Origin: Phoronis australis
Taxonomy: Eukaryota > Phoronida > Phoronidae
DNA: 64,000 nt
Assembly: GCA_002633005.1 (NCBI GenBank)
Contig: NMRA01000258.1
Coordinates: 1-64,000 of the forward strand
Direction of reading: 5' to 3'
Shown here one piece after another: positions 55,701-64,000 of this stretch (positions within the stretch are counted from its first letter, which is position 1; each line of letters opens with the position of its first letter). The notes beneath the pieces were generated by a model that saw nothing but the letters and a program-made list of their open reading frames with translations, ran no database searches and was not told the origin of the DNA. Both the position numbers and the translations under genes were made by a program.

Positions 55701-58700
55701 CTGATAACGCTGTTCCTTTGTTGAGCGCTCTTGCTGCATTGATGTTGGTATATCCTCTTTTGAACTAGACTGTAGCCTATTTCTTATTCATTTATGACAT
55801 CTAAGTTCGTCATATGAATGTTGTGATGTTGTTCATCATCGCCACCACCATCATCATATTCGTCATCATCTTCGTCATCATCTCCGTCGTTGTCTTTTCC
55901 GTTAATTTCGCCAAGTGTCGCACAAGACTGTAGCCTTTTTCTTACTGATTTCGGACCTTTACGTTCGCCATGTGTATGTTATTAATACTTCTTTTTTTCA
56001 CCATCGTCGTCATATTCGTCATCTTTGTCATCATCTTTATCGTCATCTTTTTGGTTAATTTCGCCAAGGTTCGCTCCTCGGAGCGCTTCATTTATTTTTG
56101 TTAAGCTCCTTACATCCTTATGTTGCCCAGGTTTTTTTTTCAAAATATTGTCTGGTGGTAACTATGATACAGAACTCTGAACGTGGATAAGCATTGAAAG
56201 CTGCAGCTATAAGTCTTGTGAATGAAATAAAATATTGGTAGTGATGTGTCTGCCACAATAACCTGGTTAGATTTTACCAGAGTCGACCAGAGGATATTAT
56301 TTTGCCAAGACTGGATAGTGTCACCAGGGTTGATTACTGTAAAACGGCAAAATATTGCTGAATAAAACTTGTATAAGGTACCAATTTAATGCATCTCGGG
56401 TTTTATTCAAAAATTCATATTGCAGTGCTCAAAATGAATGAAACTGGTTGTCTGTTTTACCCCCCTTACCTCTTGTTCTCTCATTTCCTTTGCCCGTCCC
56501 CTCTAGAATATAGGACGCACAAAGTCGCACATAGATAATTTATCAAAATACTCATTTTCGTACCAGGGGCAAGGGTTATTATGTCAAGATTTGTGAAATG
56601 CAAAAGAACAAGGGCAAAGCCTAAGCTCAAATGACTTTCCATATCATGAATCTAGGTGTAATAAAATGCTCACCTGGTACAAATTCTTGGGGCAGGTTTT
56701 GTTAAATCTTCCAAATTTGTTTGTCAAACATGCATCAAACGCATGTTTGACATGGAATTCTGAATCAAATGCGAAAGAATTCCTTTATATCTGACCATGA
56801 ATGACACGTGTAGATAAAAGTTCAGGGGCCATGATCTAGTCCTGTACTCGAAATCAAACTCAAAATTATTTTTAGCATTTTCTTTTCTACTTTTGCGGGA
56901 ACTCAAGTTATTAAGTGGATGTTAGTCTCTGCTCGAGTACATTATGGTTTATGCATATGATTTTATTGCACTCGATGACCCCTTCATTGATGCTACTCGA
57001 GTAAACTTGAAATGTCGAGTTCAGCGGCTCAAACTTTTAACCTTGATTAATGCTGGGTCAGCAAGTGCAAATTAGGATTAAGAAGTTATCCACCCTAGCC
57101 ATTATGTGTAAAGTAATAGACACTCTTGAGTTTGCACAAAACTAGAATAGAAAGTGCCAAAAATAATTTTGAATTCAATTTCGAGTAAAAAGATTACATT
57201 CCTGGCCCAAGTATAACATCACAATGTGTTTTTCAACTTACGTATTTTTAAAAAACAAAGATCATTGTAGTGAAAAAGGCATGGAATGCGAAAGCTAGTC
57301 ATGAATATCTTTTAAACAATTCCTGACGAAAGTACCATCTCTTTTCGTTGAAGTACAGAATAATGCACCTTCCCTTTGAGGAAATTTCCAGAAAAAATCT
57401 TGAAATTCATTTTTTTAAATGTGAGCCAAGGAAAAACTCTGTGGTTACCACAGAGTTTCTAAACTACCACACGCCATAGACTAATAGTACAATCTATGCA
57501 CACGCTCACAATCAGTTGCTTAAAGTCGCTTGAGGTCAAAGGTCACATTTTCTATATAAGGGAAGTGTGCTATGCCTATGTCTTGCCTTACCAAATAAGG
57601 AGACTTACTTTGCCTTGTGGGAGAAAATCTACAAAGTGGCGAGCAGTTGGCAGACGTTTTTTTTTTTGAAATTTGAAACTAAAAAAATGCTTTGACTGCA
57701 GAAATTAAAAATCTTTACGAACAAACCCTAAAAATACTTGGTGAGCATGTTGAATTGTGTTTCAGTGGCAGAGAACCACTGTCAACATTGCAATAGTCTG
57801 TTTATCGTGTTCCAGGTCTCTTTAAGGTCACAGAGCTCCACCTGATAAATAGATATTATACAGTTAGAAAAGCTGATATTAGAACCTTTTTGCATTAATT
57901 TTTCAAATTGAAAAGTACATCTGTCAGTTTTCTACTTTAGTTAAGCACTGATCATTCCAAGGCAATAATAATGTCTGTTACTATGAACCCTAGTTTGTGA
58001 TGTCCTCTTCAGATGCCTAACGAGGAGCTGGAAGTGAAAGAGGAAAACAAGGCTCAAATGTGGTCTCTATTGTTGAACAGTGTGACAGAAACCAATGAGA
58101 GAATTGTGGGTAAGTGGTTCTGCACCTCCTTACTGGTTCAGGTCCTGGTGGCTTGATTCTTTTTGTGATTATAGCAGTCTACCTTAAGTTAGTTCTCTCT
58201 TTGTTCTTCATGAAATGAAATTTCTTCAAGTCTGTTGCCTAGTCATAAAATTTGTTGTGGTTTGTTTCTGTCTTTGTTTACTCGCTTCAAGGCGCATGTC
58301 GCATCCGATTGGCGTGGAATTTTTGCACAACGTGTGTCTCGTGAATGGCTCGAATTAAGCTGGCTATTGTTTTTGGCCAAAATCGAGACATAGGATAGCG
58401 CTTTGGCAACCATTTCCCTTTTTTGTTTTGTGGAGCCATAGCTCCGCAGTTTCTGTTGGGATTTTTCTGATTTTTATCTTTGGATAGGTCATTTCAAGGT
58501 CTATCAGAAACTGTGCCATTTCTTTTTCTCTAGGACTTACCGTTCTCGAGTTATTTGAAATTTTCGGAGGTCTGGTACAAATTAATTGTCACGTGGCGTA
58601 TAAAGTATTTACATTATTGTGAAGAATTCTAGGATTAGCATAATCTAATACATGGCCTGTTACCATAGAATGAATACAACAGAGGGCACCTGGTGAGTTA

Positions 58701-61700
58701 GTATGACAACTAGAAGATTAGGTCAAAGAGCAAAAGATGCAAAAGTCACATTTATGTTCTTGATTGCTCTTTGACCTAATCTTCTAGTTGTCATACCAAC
58801 ATAAAACTCACCAGGTGCCCTCTGTTGTATTCATTCTATGGTAACAGGCCATGTTATAGATTATGCTAATCCTAGAATTCTTCACAATGATGTAAATAGA
58901 TTCAGATTGGCTAATTTAAGGAGAGCCTTGCCTTGTTGATCTAAATGCTAGGGCTTCCCAGCCTGACTGGGGTCATTTGAGGTCACCCTTTGGTGATAGC
59001 TTTAGTGATAGCATGTGAAGCTTCACAAGTGAGTTTTGGTTCAGTTGTTTTTGTTGCTTTTGACCATGTTACTTGTGACCTGATGTTTGGTGTGGTTTGA
59101 TATACTCCTTGAGGATGATGAATTGAGCATCATTGAAACTTTGGACTGTGTATTATGTAAACACAGAATGTTCACAACAATAGTGCTGTGTTTTCTACTA
59201 CTTTTTTGGCCCAAAACCAACAACTATCAGCTTAGTAGAACAGGTTTCTCACTGTGACTTTCCGTTCTTGTAATATTCGAGATTTACTGCTTGTTAGATG
59301 ACTGTTCTTTTATTGACTAGATATTTCAAGTTGCACTTTGTTAACCTATCATATTTGTACTGGAGATGGCATTTTTCTCTTTCGATCAACATGAAATTTA
59401 CATGCAGTGGTTATCTAGTCAATTGTGAGAGGATTTTTGTTTTGGGCAAAATTGGACACAACATGGTGCTGTGACAGGTATTTTTCGAATTTGCAGAACT
59501 AGGAGCATTTGGTGTGTAAATAGATCTCCTCATAGGCTATCTAATACATAGGTCGGAATCATGGCTGTTGATGTTTGTGGTTTCGTAGTCAACCTCACGG
59601 TTAAATTTTTATTTGGTTTTGCCAAGTGTCGCTCCTCAGAGCACTTTCATTGCTTATTTACCATTATCAGTACATCCAACAGCAGATGAAAACACGCATC
59701 ACATCCATCAACAATCTGTCAAATGCAGATGGTTCTTGCTTTGTTGAAACTTAGTACGAAATCTGGTGCAATCATACAGTGGTAAAATAAATCAGGTTTG
59801 TAATGTCTTCTCTGGCAGGCTTCAGTGCATCAGTACCTGGCTTCAACAAGTTGCCCACATCTGACCAACAAAAGCTTGCCAAGCACGCTTACTTCCCTCT
59901 TTGGATGGTGAGTATAACAGAACAAACTTTATCAAAGTACTGCAGACTGTGACAGCGATTTTGTGGTATTTAGCCACAATGCTTTGTGTGCAGAGGGCTG
60001 CTGTATCTGTTGTATCCTGTTGCCAAGTTCTTGAAGCCTCAATATCTCGTGAAGTCCTGCTGGAATATTCAGTGGGTCATTTCATCTGATGGCTCGCTTG
60101 GGTCACCATCTTGAATAACGTGGGTGCACGAATACAGGCTTTGGGAAACTCTTGTTCTAAGTTCACAAAGTGTTGGGGATTTTTATCAATACAACTCACT
60201 TGTTGTACAAAACAAATGGCAGACCACGACTTAGACACAACTTTCCTATCTGAGTTGCTTTATGCCTAGTACATTTAAGTGCTTGCTGCGCTTCTGGGCT
60301 TGTACAGTTTTGCCATTTTTTCTGTTTGATATTGAAGATTGTCTTTCCAGATAACGCATCACACATTTCTTCATAAGAATGGCGAGAGCCACCTGATGTT
60401 CACCAATGGAACTCGCTACCCCCGTGAATGGATGGATGTGATTCTACCGCAATCTCTAATCTTTGAGATGTTTGAGGTTGCCAAGGCTTTCAGTGATCTT
60501 CAACTGAGTGATGATGAGATGGTCTACCTGTGCGCTATTGCTGTAACAAATCAAGGTGAGCTTAGGAGTACATACAGAATATAGCCACAGCAGCTGAATG
60601 TTGACTGCTCCTGTTATTGTGGTGTATATGAAGGAAGACTAGAGCTGGGACCTGCTTCATAGAAAATTTAAGTTAACATTTTGTGTAAATTTAGTCCAGA
60701 AAATGGATCTATTCTAATCAATATTTACTCTGGCAATAATCACCACCGGACTGGCAGATGTTGTCTTGAAGAAAATATTGGACCGTAACATTTTTAAATT
60801 TCATCTTGTACACACATTTCTATAGAAATCAGTGCATTTTTTCCCTAGAGCGCCAGGAAAGCTGTTTGTCATGACTTCAAAAGCCATAGGCTGCAATCCG
60901 TCATGCGCTCAAAGCTGATCTGTTGCTGCAGGTGGTGAGGCTTGTTTAAGCGTGATCTTATCTCATCATAAACAGATAGTTACCAACTCAGGTCTAATTG
61001 CAAAACCTTGCAACAAATTACCTTAAACTTCAGAAAATGACATTTGTGATGTTTTTGTCTGCAAGAAGCTGATTAACAGAGTTGAGCCTTCAATTTAAAA
61101 AATTGAGGAAATATCTACTCTAATGTTTACAATTTTAAATGGCATCCTAAAGACTTTAACCAGCTGACTGCTGATTGTGTTTCCACTTCATTTGTTTTAT
61201 AGGCATCTCCACAATATCCTAGTTCAATAGGGAGACAGTGCAAACGAATCTGGATTTTCTGAAGGCTTTGGCGGGACTTGCTGTCACTGTAGAAAATCTG
61301 TTCTTGATCAATAGAAAACAAATGAGTGCATGGCTTCAAAGCTTGAACTGATGAGATGGTTTCACAAACAAAAATACAAGTCCCACAATTCAATATTCTG
61401 CCATTGATTTGGCTTCAGTTCTCAGCATCTACTTTTCTAATATGTTCATTTTTTTCTCGACTGGTAGTTATTACAGAATACAGAGAGCAAGCTTGAAGTT
61501 TCGTTGTCTGTTTTTTATAATTGGTTGGAATTAACAAATAAAATTGGTTGCTCGTTCTGCCATTGTCTGACATGTCCTGACAGTAAACAGACTTGTCTGG
61601 TTATTTTCCGCTTGAAACACAGTGCTCTCCATAACAGAAAAAAAAATCGATTGAAATTGTCAAATTCACACACACACGCATGCACACACACGCATGAACA

Positions 61701-62647
61701 CACACGCATGCACACACACGCACACACACGCACGCGCGCACACGCACGCACACACACACACAATTTGGAAAGTCCACATGGTGGAGTTTCATACTAGATA
61801 AAGCTCTTTACAATTAGTTTTGCTACCAAATGTCAAAAAATGCCTTTCCTTTGGTAATTTGGGGAATAACTAATCTCCGTCAGTTCATGCACGTGGCTTA
61901 TCCTTATAACGTTTTACGGGAGAGCCAAACCCTGGAATCCTTACAGCAGGGATTCAAAAATTACAGTTTGTGGGAACATATCACTTAATGTTGTACATAC
62001 ATGTAGAAAATCTAGGCAAAATCCTCCAGTGACTGAATCACCTGGTGGTCATATCGAGAACGATGTTTAAACCATATTTCTTTGCAGATGGTGTTGTTCT
62101 AGAAGATAAGGAGAATGCCAAAAAGCTGCATGACCACTTGATTGATGTATTTGCTGAAGAGGTGTGTGACTGTTAAAAATGTTTAAAATGCTATGCTTGT
62201 CATTGCTCCTCACAATATTACTTAAAATGCATTGTGTATGTGGAAAATGTTTAGGGACAACATTCATTGATTTTAGTTTCCTGACAAATCTAAATGGACC
62301 ATTTTCAGACTTGGGGTTTTCAACATTTTAGCATTTTTGAACAGCAGTTTCTCTTAAGTGCATATTTAATAAATTTTGCACAGTCACTTAATAGTTCTTT
62401 TATTGTCTGTTGCTGAGGGAAACGTGTGTCAGATTTTTTATTTTCTTTCGAATGTTTTGCTTTCATTTCTTTTATACCATATGTCAGGTAACGAGCCCAC
62501 TTGTTTCAGGTGACCAAGAATCACACTAATTCAGGTCGGCTTCTCATTAACATGTTCACCGATGTCCTGCCCAAACTGAAAATACTCAATGAAAACCAAG
62601 ATAAAGTGATAGGCAACTTTAAGGTGCCTAAACCAAATGACACATGA
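49631..62647 (+). CDS. Nuclear receptor (NR1-like orphan), full gene, 8 coding exons
   Basis: A ligand-regulated or orphan transcription factor acting in the nucleus. Coding exons are 49631-49732, 50244-50385, 53235-54637, 58013-58109, 59819-59907, 60351-60555, 62088-62161 and 62510-62647. All have GT-AG borders and compatible phases, totalling 2250 nt (749 residues plus stop). The order is a 12-residue N-terminus, DNA-binding domain (about 13-78), C-terminal extension [14 protein letters not shown] (83-97), a hinge of about 450 residues rich in Ser, Thr, Gln and His, and a ligand-binding domain (about 550-740). The P-box CEGCKG and the KMGRIPK extension place it near NR1-type receptors, possibly among the lophotrochozoan/deuterostome orphan groups. 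The last residues (KVPKPNDT) lack an AF-2 core. Introns 2, 3 and 4 carry transposon debris, and intron 3 has an N gap. Confidence 0.88.
50244..50385 (+). CDS. Nuclear receptor exon 2: second zinc finger
   Basis: The acceptor is TTTGTCAG and the donor G|GTATGT. It begins [14 protein letters not shown], completing the P-box, then C-X5-C-X9-C-X2-C (Cys49, 55, 65 and 68), with [14 protein letters not shown] at the end. The intron falls between CEGCK and GFF, a common position in nuclear receptors. Confidence 0.92.
50650..51885. mobile_element. Dispersed repeat family C, copy 1, palindromic 5' end
   Basis: It starts with CTCGGCGAAATAAATAAATAAA followed by TTTCGCCAAGTATGTGGCTC, a near-palindrome. 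It ends ATTTCGCCAAGTTTCGCTCC TCGGAGTGCTTTCATTT. The interior has ATCCAAGATGGCGG blocks, AT-rich sequence and a CATCATCGTCATC tract (51600-51840). The ends and tail recur at 54930-56095, and the tail also at 59612-59650 and 31400-31440. Non-coding. Confidence 0.75.
52339..53023 (-). pseudogene. Gypsy-type retrotransposon pol fragment (RT/RNase H)
   Basis: The minus strand reads [20 protein letters not shown] and [20 protein letters not shown] (a VDDIL-type catalytic motif with Thr for Val and Asp-Asp kept) then [16 protein letters not shown]. After a frameshift and a deletion it reads [40 protein letters not shown] and [15 protein letters not shown], the start of RNase H. This order is RT palm, connection and RNase H of Ty3/Gypsy elements. 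It is frameshifted and truncated, inside nuclear receptor intron 2. Confidence 0.88.
53235..54637 (+). CDS. Nuclear receptor exon 3: C-terminal extension and long hinge
   Basis: The acceptor is TTTTACCAG (AG 53233-53234) and the donor AAA|GTGAGT. It starts by completing Gly82, then [20 protein letters not shown]. About 450 residues of low-complexity, Ser/Thr/Gln/His-rich sequence follow, with a [20 protein letters not shown] acidic stretch near the 3' third. It ends [23 protein letters not shown], the lead into the ligand-binding domain. Open frames upstream of 53235 and downstream of 54637 are intronic. Confidence 0.88.
54930..56095. mobile_element. Dispersed repeat family C, copy 2 (contains assembly gap)
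   Basis: It begins with the near-perfect palindrome ACTTGGCGAAAT-AA-ATTTCGCCAAGT (54930-54955) and ends ATTTCGCCAAGGTTCGCTCC TCGGAGCGCTTCATTTA. From 55671 to the end it is nearly identical to 51448-51885, so it is a recent copy. A long poly-T precedes the gap. Confidence 0.75.
55006..55670. other. Assembly gap (665 N)
   Basis: The N run follows a poly-T tract inside repeat family C. ORFs across it are artefacts. Confidence 0.99.
57270..57840 (+). repeat. Dispersed repeat family A, copy 3
   Basis: It matches 3590-4345 over most of its length: AGGCATGGAATGCGAAAGCT, ATCTTTTAAACAATTCCTGA, GAGGTCAAAGGTCACATTTT and GGCAGAGAACCACTGTC. It lies in nuclear receptor intron 3, about 170 bp before exon 4. 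Confidence 0.7.
58013..58109 (+). CDS. Nuclear receptor exon 4: start of the ligand-binding domain
   Basis: The acceptor is CTCTTCAG (AG 58011-58012) and the donor G|GTAAGT. It encodes [20 protein letters not shown] then [12 protein letters not shown], predicted helices 1-3. Phase 0 in, phase 1 out. Confidence 0.82.
58230..59650 (+). repeat. Dispersed repeat family B, copy 2 (split by a hairpin element)
   Basis: 58280-58575 and 59230-59650 match the two halves of 28620-29418 plus 31397-31440. The intervening ~650 bp (58576-59229) are absent there and contain the long hairpin. The end reads GCCAAGTGTCGCTCCTCAGA GCACTTTCATT. Confidence 0.65.
58605..58902. repeat. Long near-perfect hairpin (130-bp arms)
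   Basis: Arms 58605-58733 and 58764-58902 are complementary, with about 30 nt between. Examples are AGAATTCTAGGATTAGCATA against TATGCTAATCCTAGAATTCT, GAGGGCACCTGGTGAGTT against ACTCACCAGGTGCCCTC, and TTAGGTCAAAGAGCAA against TTGCTCTTTGACCTAA. The right arm has a few extra bases. It lies in nuclear receptor intron 4 and would form a strong double-stranded RNA in the pre-mRNA. Confidence 0.88.
59819..59907 (+). CDS. Nuclear receptor exon 5: ligand-binding domain signature
   Basis: The acceptor is TCTGGCAG and the donor ATG|GTGAGT. It encodes [20 protein letters not shown] then KHAYFPLWM. The F-x-x-L-x-x-x-DQ-x-x-L pattern is the family's signature around helices 3-5. Confidence 0.9.
60351..60555 (+). 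CDS. Nuclear receptor exon 6: middle of the ligand-binding domain
   Basis: The acceptor is TCTTTCCAG and the donor AAG|GTGAGC. It encodes [60 protein letters not shown] and CAIAVTNQ. FxxLxLxDxExxxLxAI is the helix 7-8 pattern of NR1-type receptors. Confidence 0.92.
61665..61762. repeat. (CA)n microsatellite with CG/TG interruptions
   Basis: CACACACACGCATG-type repeat in nuclear receptor intron 6. The cysteine/valine-rich ORFs on the other strand are artefacts. Confidence 0.95.
62088..62161 (+). CDS. Nuclear receptor exon 7: helix 9 region
   Basis: The acceptor is TTTGCAG and the donor GAG|GTGTGT. It encodes [20 protein letters not shown] then VFAEE. Phases 1 in and 0 out. Confidence 0.85.
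62510..62647 (+). CDS. Nuclear receptor exon 8: C-terminus
   Basis: The acceptor is TTGTTTCAG (AG 62508-62509). It encodes [40 protein letters not shown] and KPNDT, then TGA. The first part suits helices 10/11. The last ~17 residues contain none of the hydrophobic-hydrophobic-x-Glu-hydrophobic-hydrophobic pattern of an AF-2 helix. Confidence 0.88.
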   Translation: MTKNHTNSGRLLINMFTDVLPKLKILNENQDKVIGNFKVPKPNDT

Positions 62648-63793
62648 TGACGGTCAGGTCCCAGGATCAGGTTACATGGTTAACTTCCTGACGTCAAGGA
62701 CTGTGTCTTGGCCTGTTGTTGTGAATGTCATGACAAGGTGGTTCAAGTTACAGTCGAGTGACTTACCTGAAAGTCTGCTTCTGATATTCATGTAGTGTGG
62801 CTGCTGCAGTGTGCCGTAAATGTCATGGTGTCCTAGGTCAGGTCAGAGGTCATGCCTGGGTGGGCATTGTTGCAAATATGAGGCTTTACTTATGAAGATG
62901 AAGCTGTTAAAAGTTGAAGTACTGTTTCATTTAGAACAGGCGTTGTTTTATGGGATTGTGCAAACAAAATTGATATGTCATCCTGAAAAATGGAAATAGG
63001 GTTCTATGATGACCATTGTTAATGTATCGGTAAAGGATAGTCTTCAAAATTTTGTCTTATGTTTATTGTTGGGATCTTTAAAAGGTAAATTATCAGCGTC
63101 AACTTGTTTGTTCTTAGTTTGTATGTGCATGTTGCCACTCTTGTCTATCAACACATTCCTCTTTCTTCATCTCTTACAAACTTGCTGACGCATCAAGTGT
63201 GGATGTTCTGAGACTGTTCTTTTCATCAAGAAAACACAGCCACCTGTTTTATAGCAAATCCTCACTTAGTGGGCCTAGTCCGGCCCTGGAGACAGTTGCA
63301 GGTGTTCAGAACTGTTTCCTTACATCGTCAGTCTGCCTCAGTGTGTATGCTACATATTATGATGTTATTTTTTTCTATTTTTGATTGTTGTGTTATGTAT
63401 TACATGTAAATAACATCACCTTTTGAGGTTAAGTGCAACACCTGTCGGACATCTCAATTATTAAAAAATAGAAAAAATATTGACAGCTTTTGCTTATACT
63501 AGAGCCTGTATGTTTCAATACGTTTGTGCTGCACTTGAACATATAGACTTGAAATATTGCTAATTGTGTATGTTGGTTATGAGTACTACTCATCCCATAG
63601 CTTTTATTTTATGAAACATTGGTCTATTTGTTTTTATTCTTACCTTGAAAGTTTACAGTGGGAGAATTGTAATATGTATGTATTATTGGGTAGCAATTAT
63701 TTTTATGCTTCTTTTTTGAAATTTTGTCTAAGAGAATTTTTGAGTATATCTCATTAGCATGAAATGCATAATATTGTTGAAAGTTACAATAAA
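62648..63793 (+). other. Probable 3' UTR of the nuclear receptor
   Basis: No coding features. AATAAA at 63788-63793 is a plausible polyadenylation signal, but others nearby cannot be excluded. Confidence 0.5.
62840..62852 (+). promoter_or_regulatory. Perfect DR1 nuclear-receptor motif in the 3' UTR
   Basis: AGGTCA-G-AGGTCA, preceded by an overlapping third AGGTCA (62835). A direct repeat of the half-site with a 1-bp spacer is the consensus for RXR, HNF4 and PPAR-type dimers. Its position 193 bp after the receptor's stop codon may be chance. Confidence 0.5.
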
Positions 63794-63892
63794 AATTATC
63801 TAGTTTGGGACAGTGAGAGAACTGGATTATTTTGCTCCAGGCTGGAACTTGCACCAACTTTTAGAAATAGACGATACTGGCCTTCTAAATTC

Positions 63893-63985
63893 CAGGTGAT
63901 CAGTGCCTGGCAGTGGGTCCACATGCGCGACCTGCTTACATCTCGTATAACGTGTATCACCAGACCGCCTCAAATTCCAGAATTA
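63893..63985 (+). mobile_element. 3' fragment of the SINE family
   Basis: GGTGATCAGTGCCTGGCAGT, GGTCCACATGCGCGACC and CGTGTATCACCAGACCGCCT match the body of the SINE at 34079-34145. The tRNA-like head is absent. Confidence 0.65.
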
Positions 63986-64000
63986 ATATCAAAGACCCAT

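Larger units (their letters stand above)
54638..58012. other. Nuclear receptor intron 3
   Basis: Contains repeat family C copy 2 with an N gap and repeat family A copy 3. No alternative exon recognised. Confidence 0.6.

Noticed and set aside
54825-55739. 304- and 242-codon ORFs across the second N gap
   Set aside because: Artefacts of translating Ns and poly-T/poly-A.
61504-61797. 97-codon His/Thr-rich ORF
   Set aside because: The coding signal is the (CA)n microsatellite, and the flanking parts do not look like protein.

Overview
The window is nuclear DNA from a metazoan, and the evidence is consistent throughout. Genes are split by GT-AG introns, and the coding exons belong to animal families: a SLC30A zinc transporter, a nuclear receptor and a THAP zinc finger. 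The rest is AT-rich intronic and intergenic sequence full of DNA transposons, LINE, Gypsy and Penelope debris, a tRNA-derived SINE, minisatellites and two N gaps (22116-22835 and 55006-55670). Polintons with capsid genes and this kind of nuclear receptor suggest a marine invertebrate. A deuterostome such as a hemichordate or cephalochordate is my best guess, but the sequence alone does not settle it.

Region by region. 1-5.5 kb holds repeats and no recognisable gene. 5.57-13.6 kb (+) has three phase-compatible exons of a ZnT2/3/8-like zinc transporter. One of its introns contains a complete 3.8-kb Polinton derivative (6447-10270) with AGTAGT/ACTACT termini and a perfect 6-bp target duplication AACCCC. 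It carries only a decayed protein-primed DNA polymerase. 15.4-17.25 kb is a broken non-LTR retrotransposon. A second Polinton begins at 17252 inside its reverse transcriptase. This second copy keeps open minus-strand ORFs for cysteine protease, major capsid protein, a small basic core-like protein, minor capsid (penton) protein, a one-pass membrane protein and an integrase cut by an N gap. I found no polymerase, packaging ATPase or right terminus. 24.05-24.37 kb has two phase-matched exons of an unidentified gene.

24.4-42.6 kb is repeat-rich with no recognisable gene. It includes a 2-kb inverted-repeat element nested in an older repeat (29419-31396), a degenerate ~140-bp tandem array (31.5-33.25 kb), a SINE with a 13-bp target duplication (33925-34156), two minisatellites, and large fold-back structures with their own internal arrays (39.8-42.4 kb). 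42.66-43.71 kb has a THAP exon and a divergent acidic coding fragment, each with one apparent frameshift. 45-48 kb has a MITE, a fold-back repeat, a Penelope-like 3'-end fold-back and an unidentified coding-like stretch.

49.6-62.65 kb (+) holds a full-length nuclear receptor gene. Eight coding exons join in phase to 749 codons plus stop: a very short N-terminus, a two-zinc-finger DNA-binding domain, an unusually long hinge in one 1.4-kb exon, and a ligand-binding domain whose C-terminus lacks a recognisable AF-2 helix. Its introns carry copies of a dispersed palindrome-ended repeat, a Gypsy pol fragment and a long hairpin.

No pathway links the two host genes. The two Polinton copies appear to belong to one family, because their TIR sequences are alike. 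One retains the replication gene and the other the virion and integration genes.
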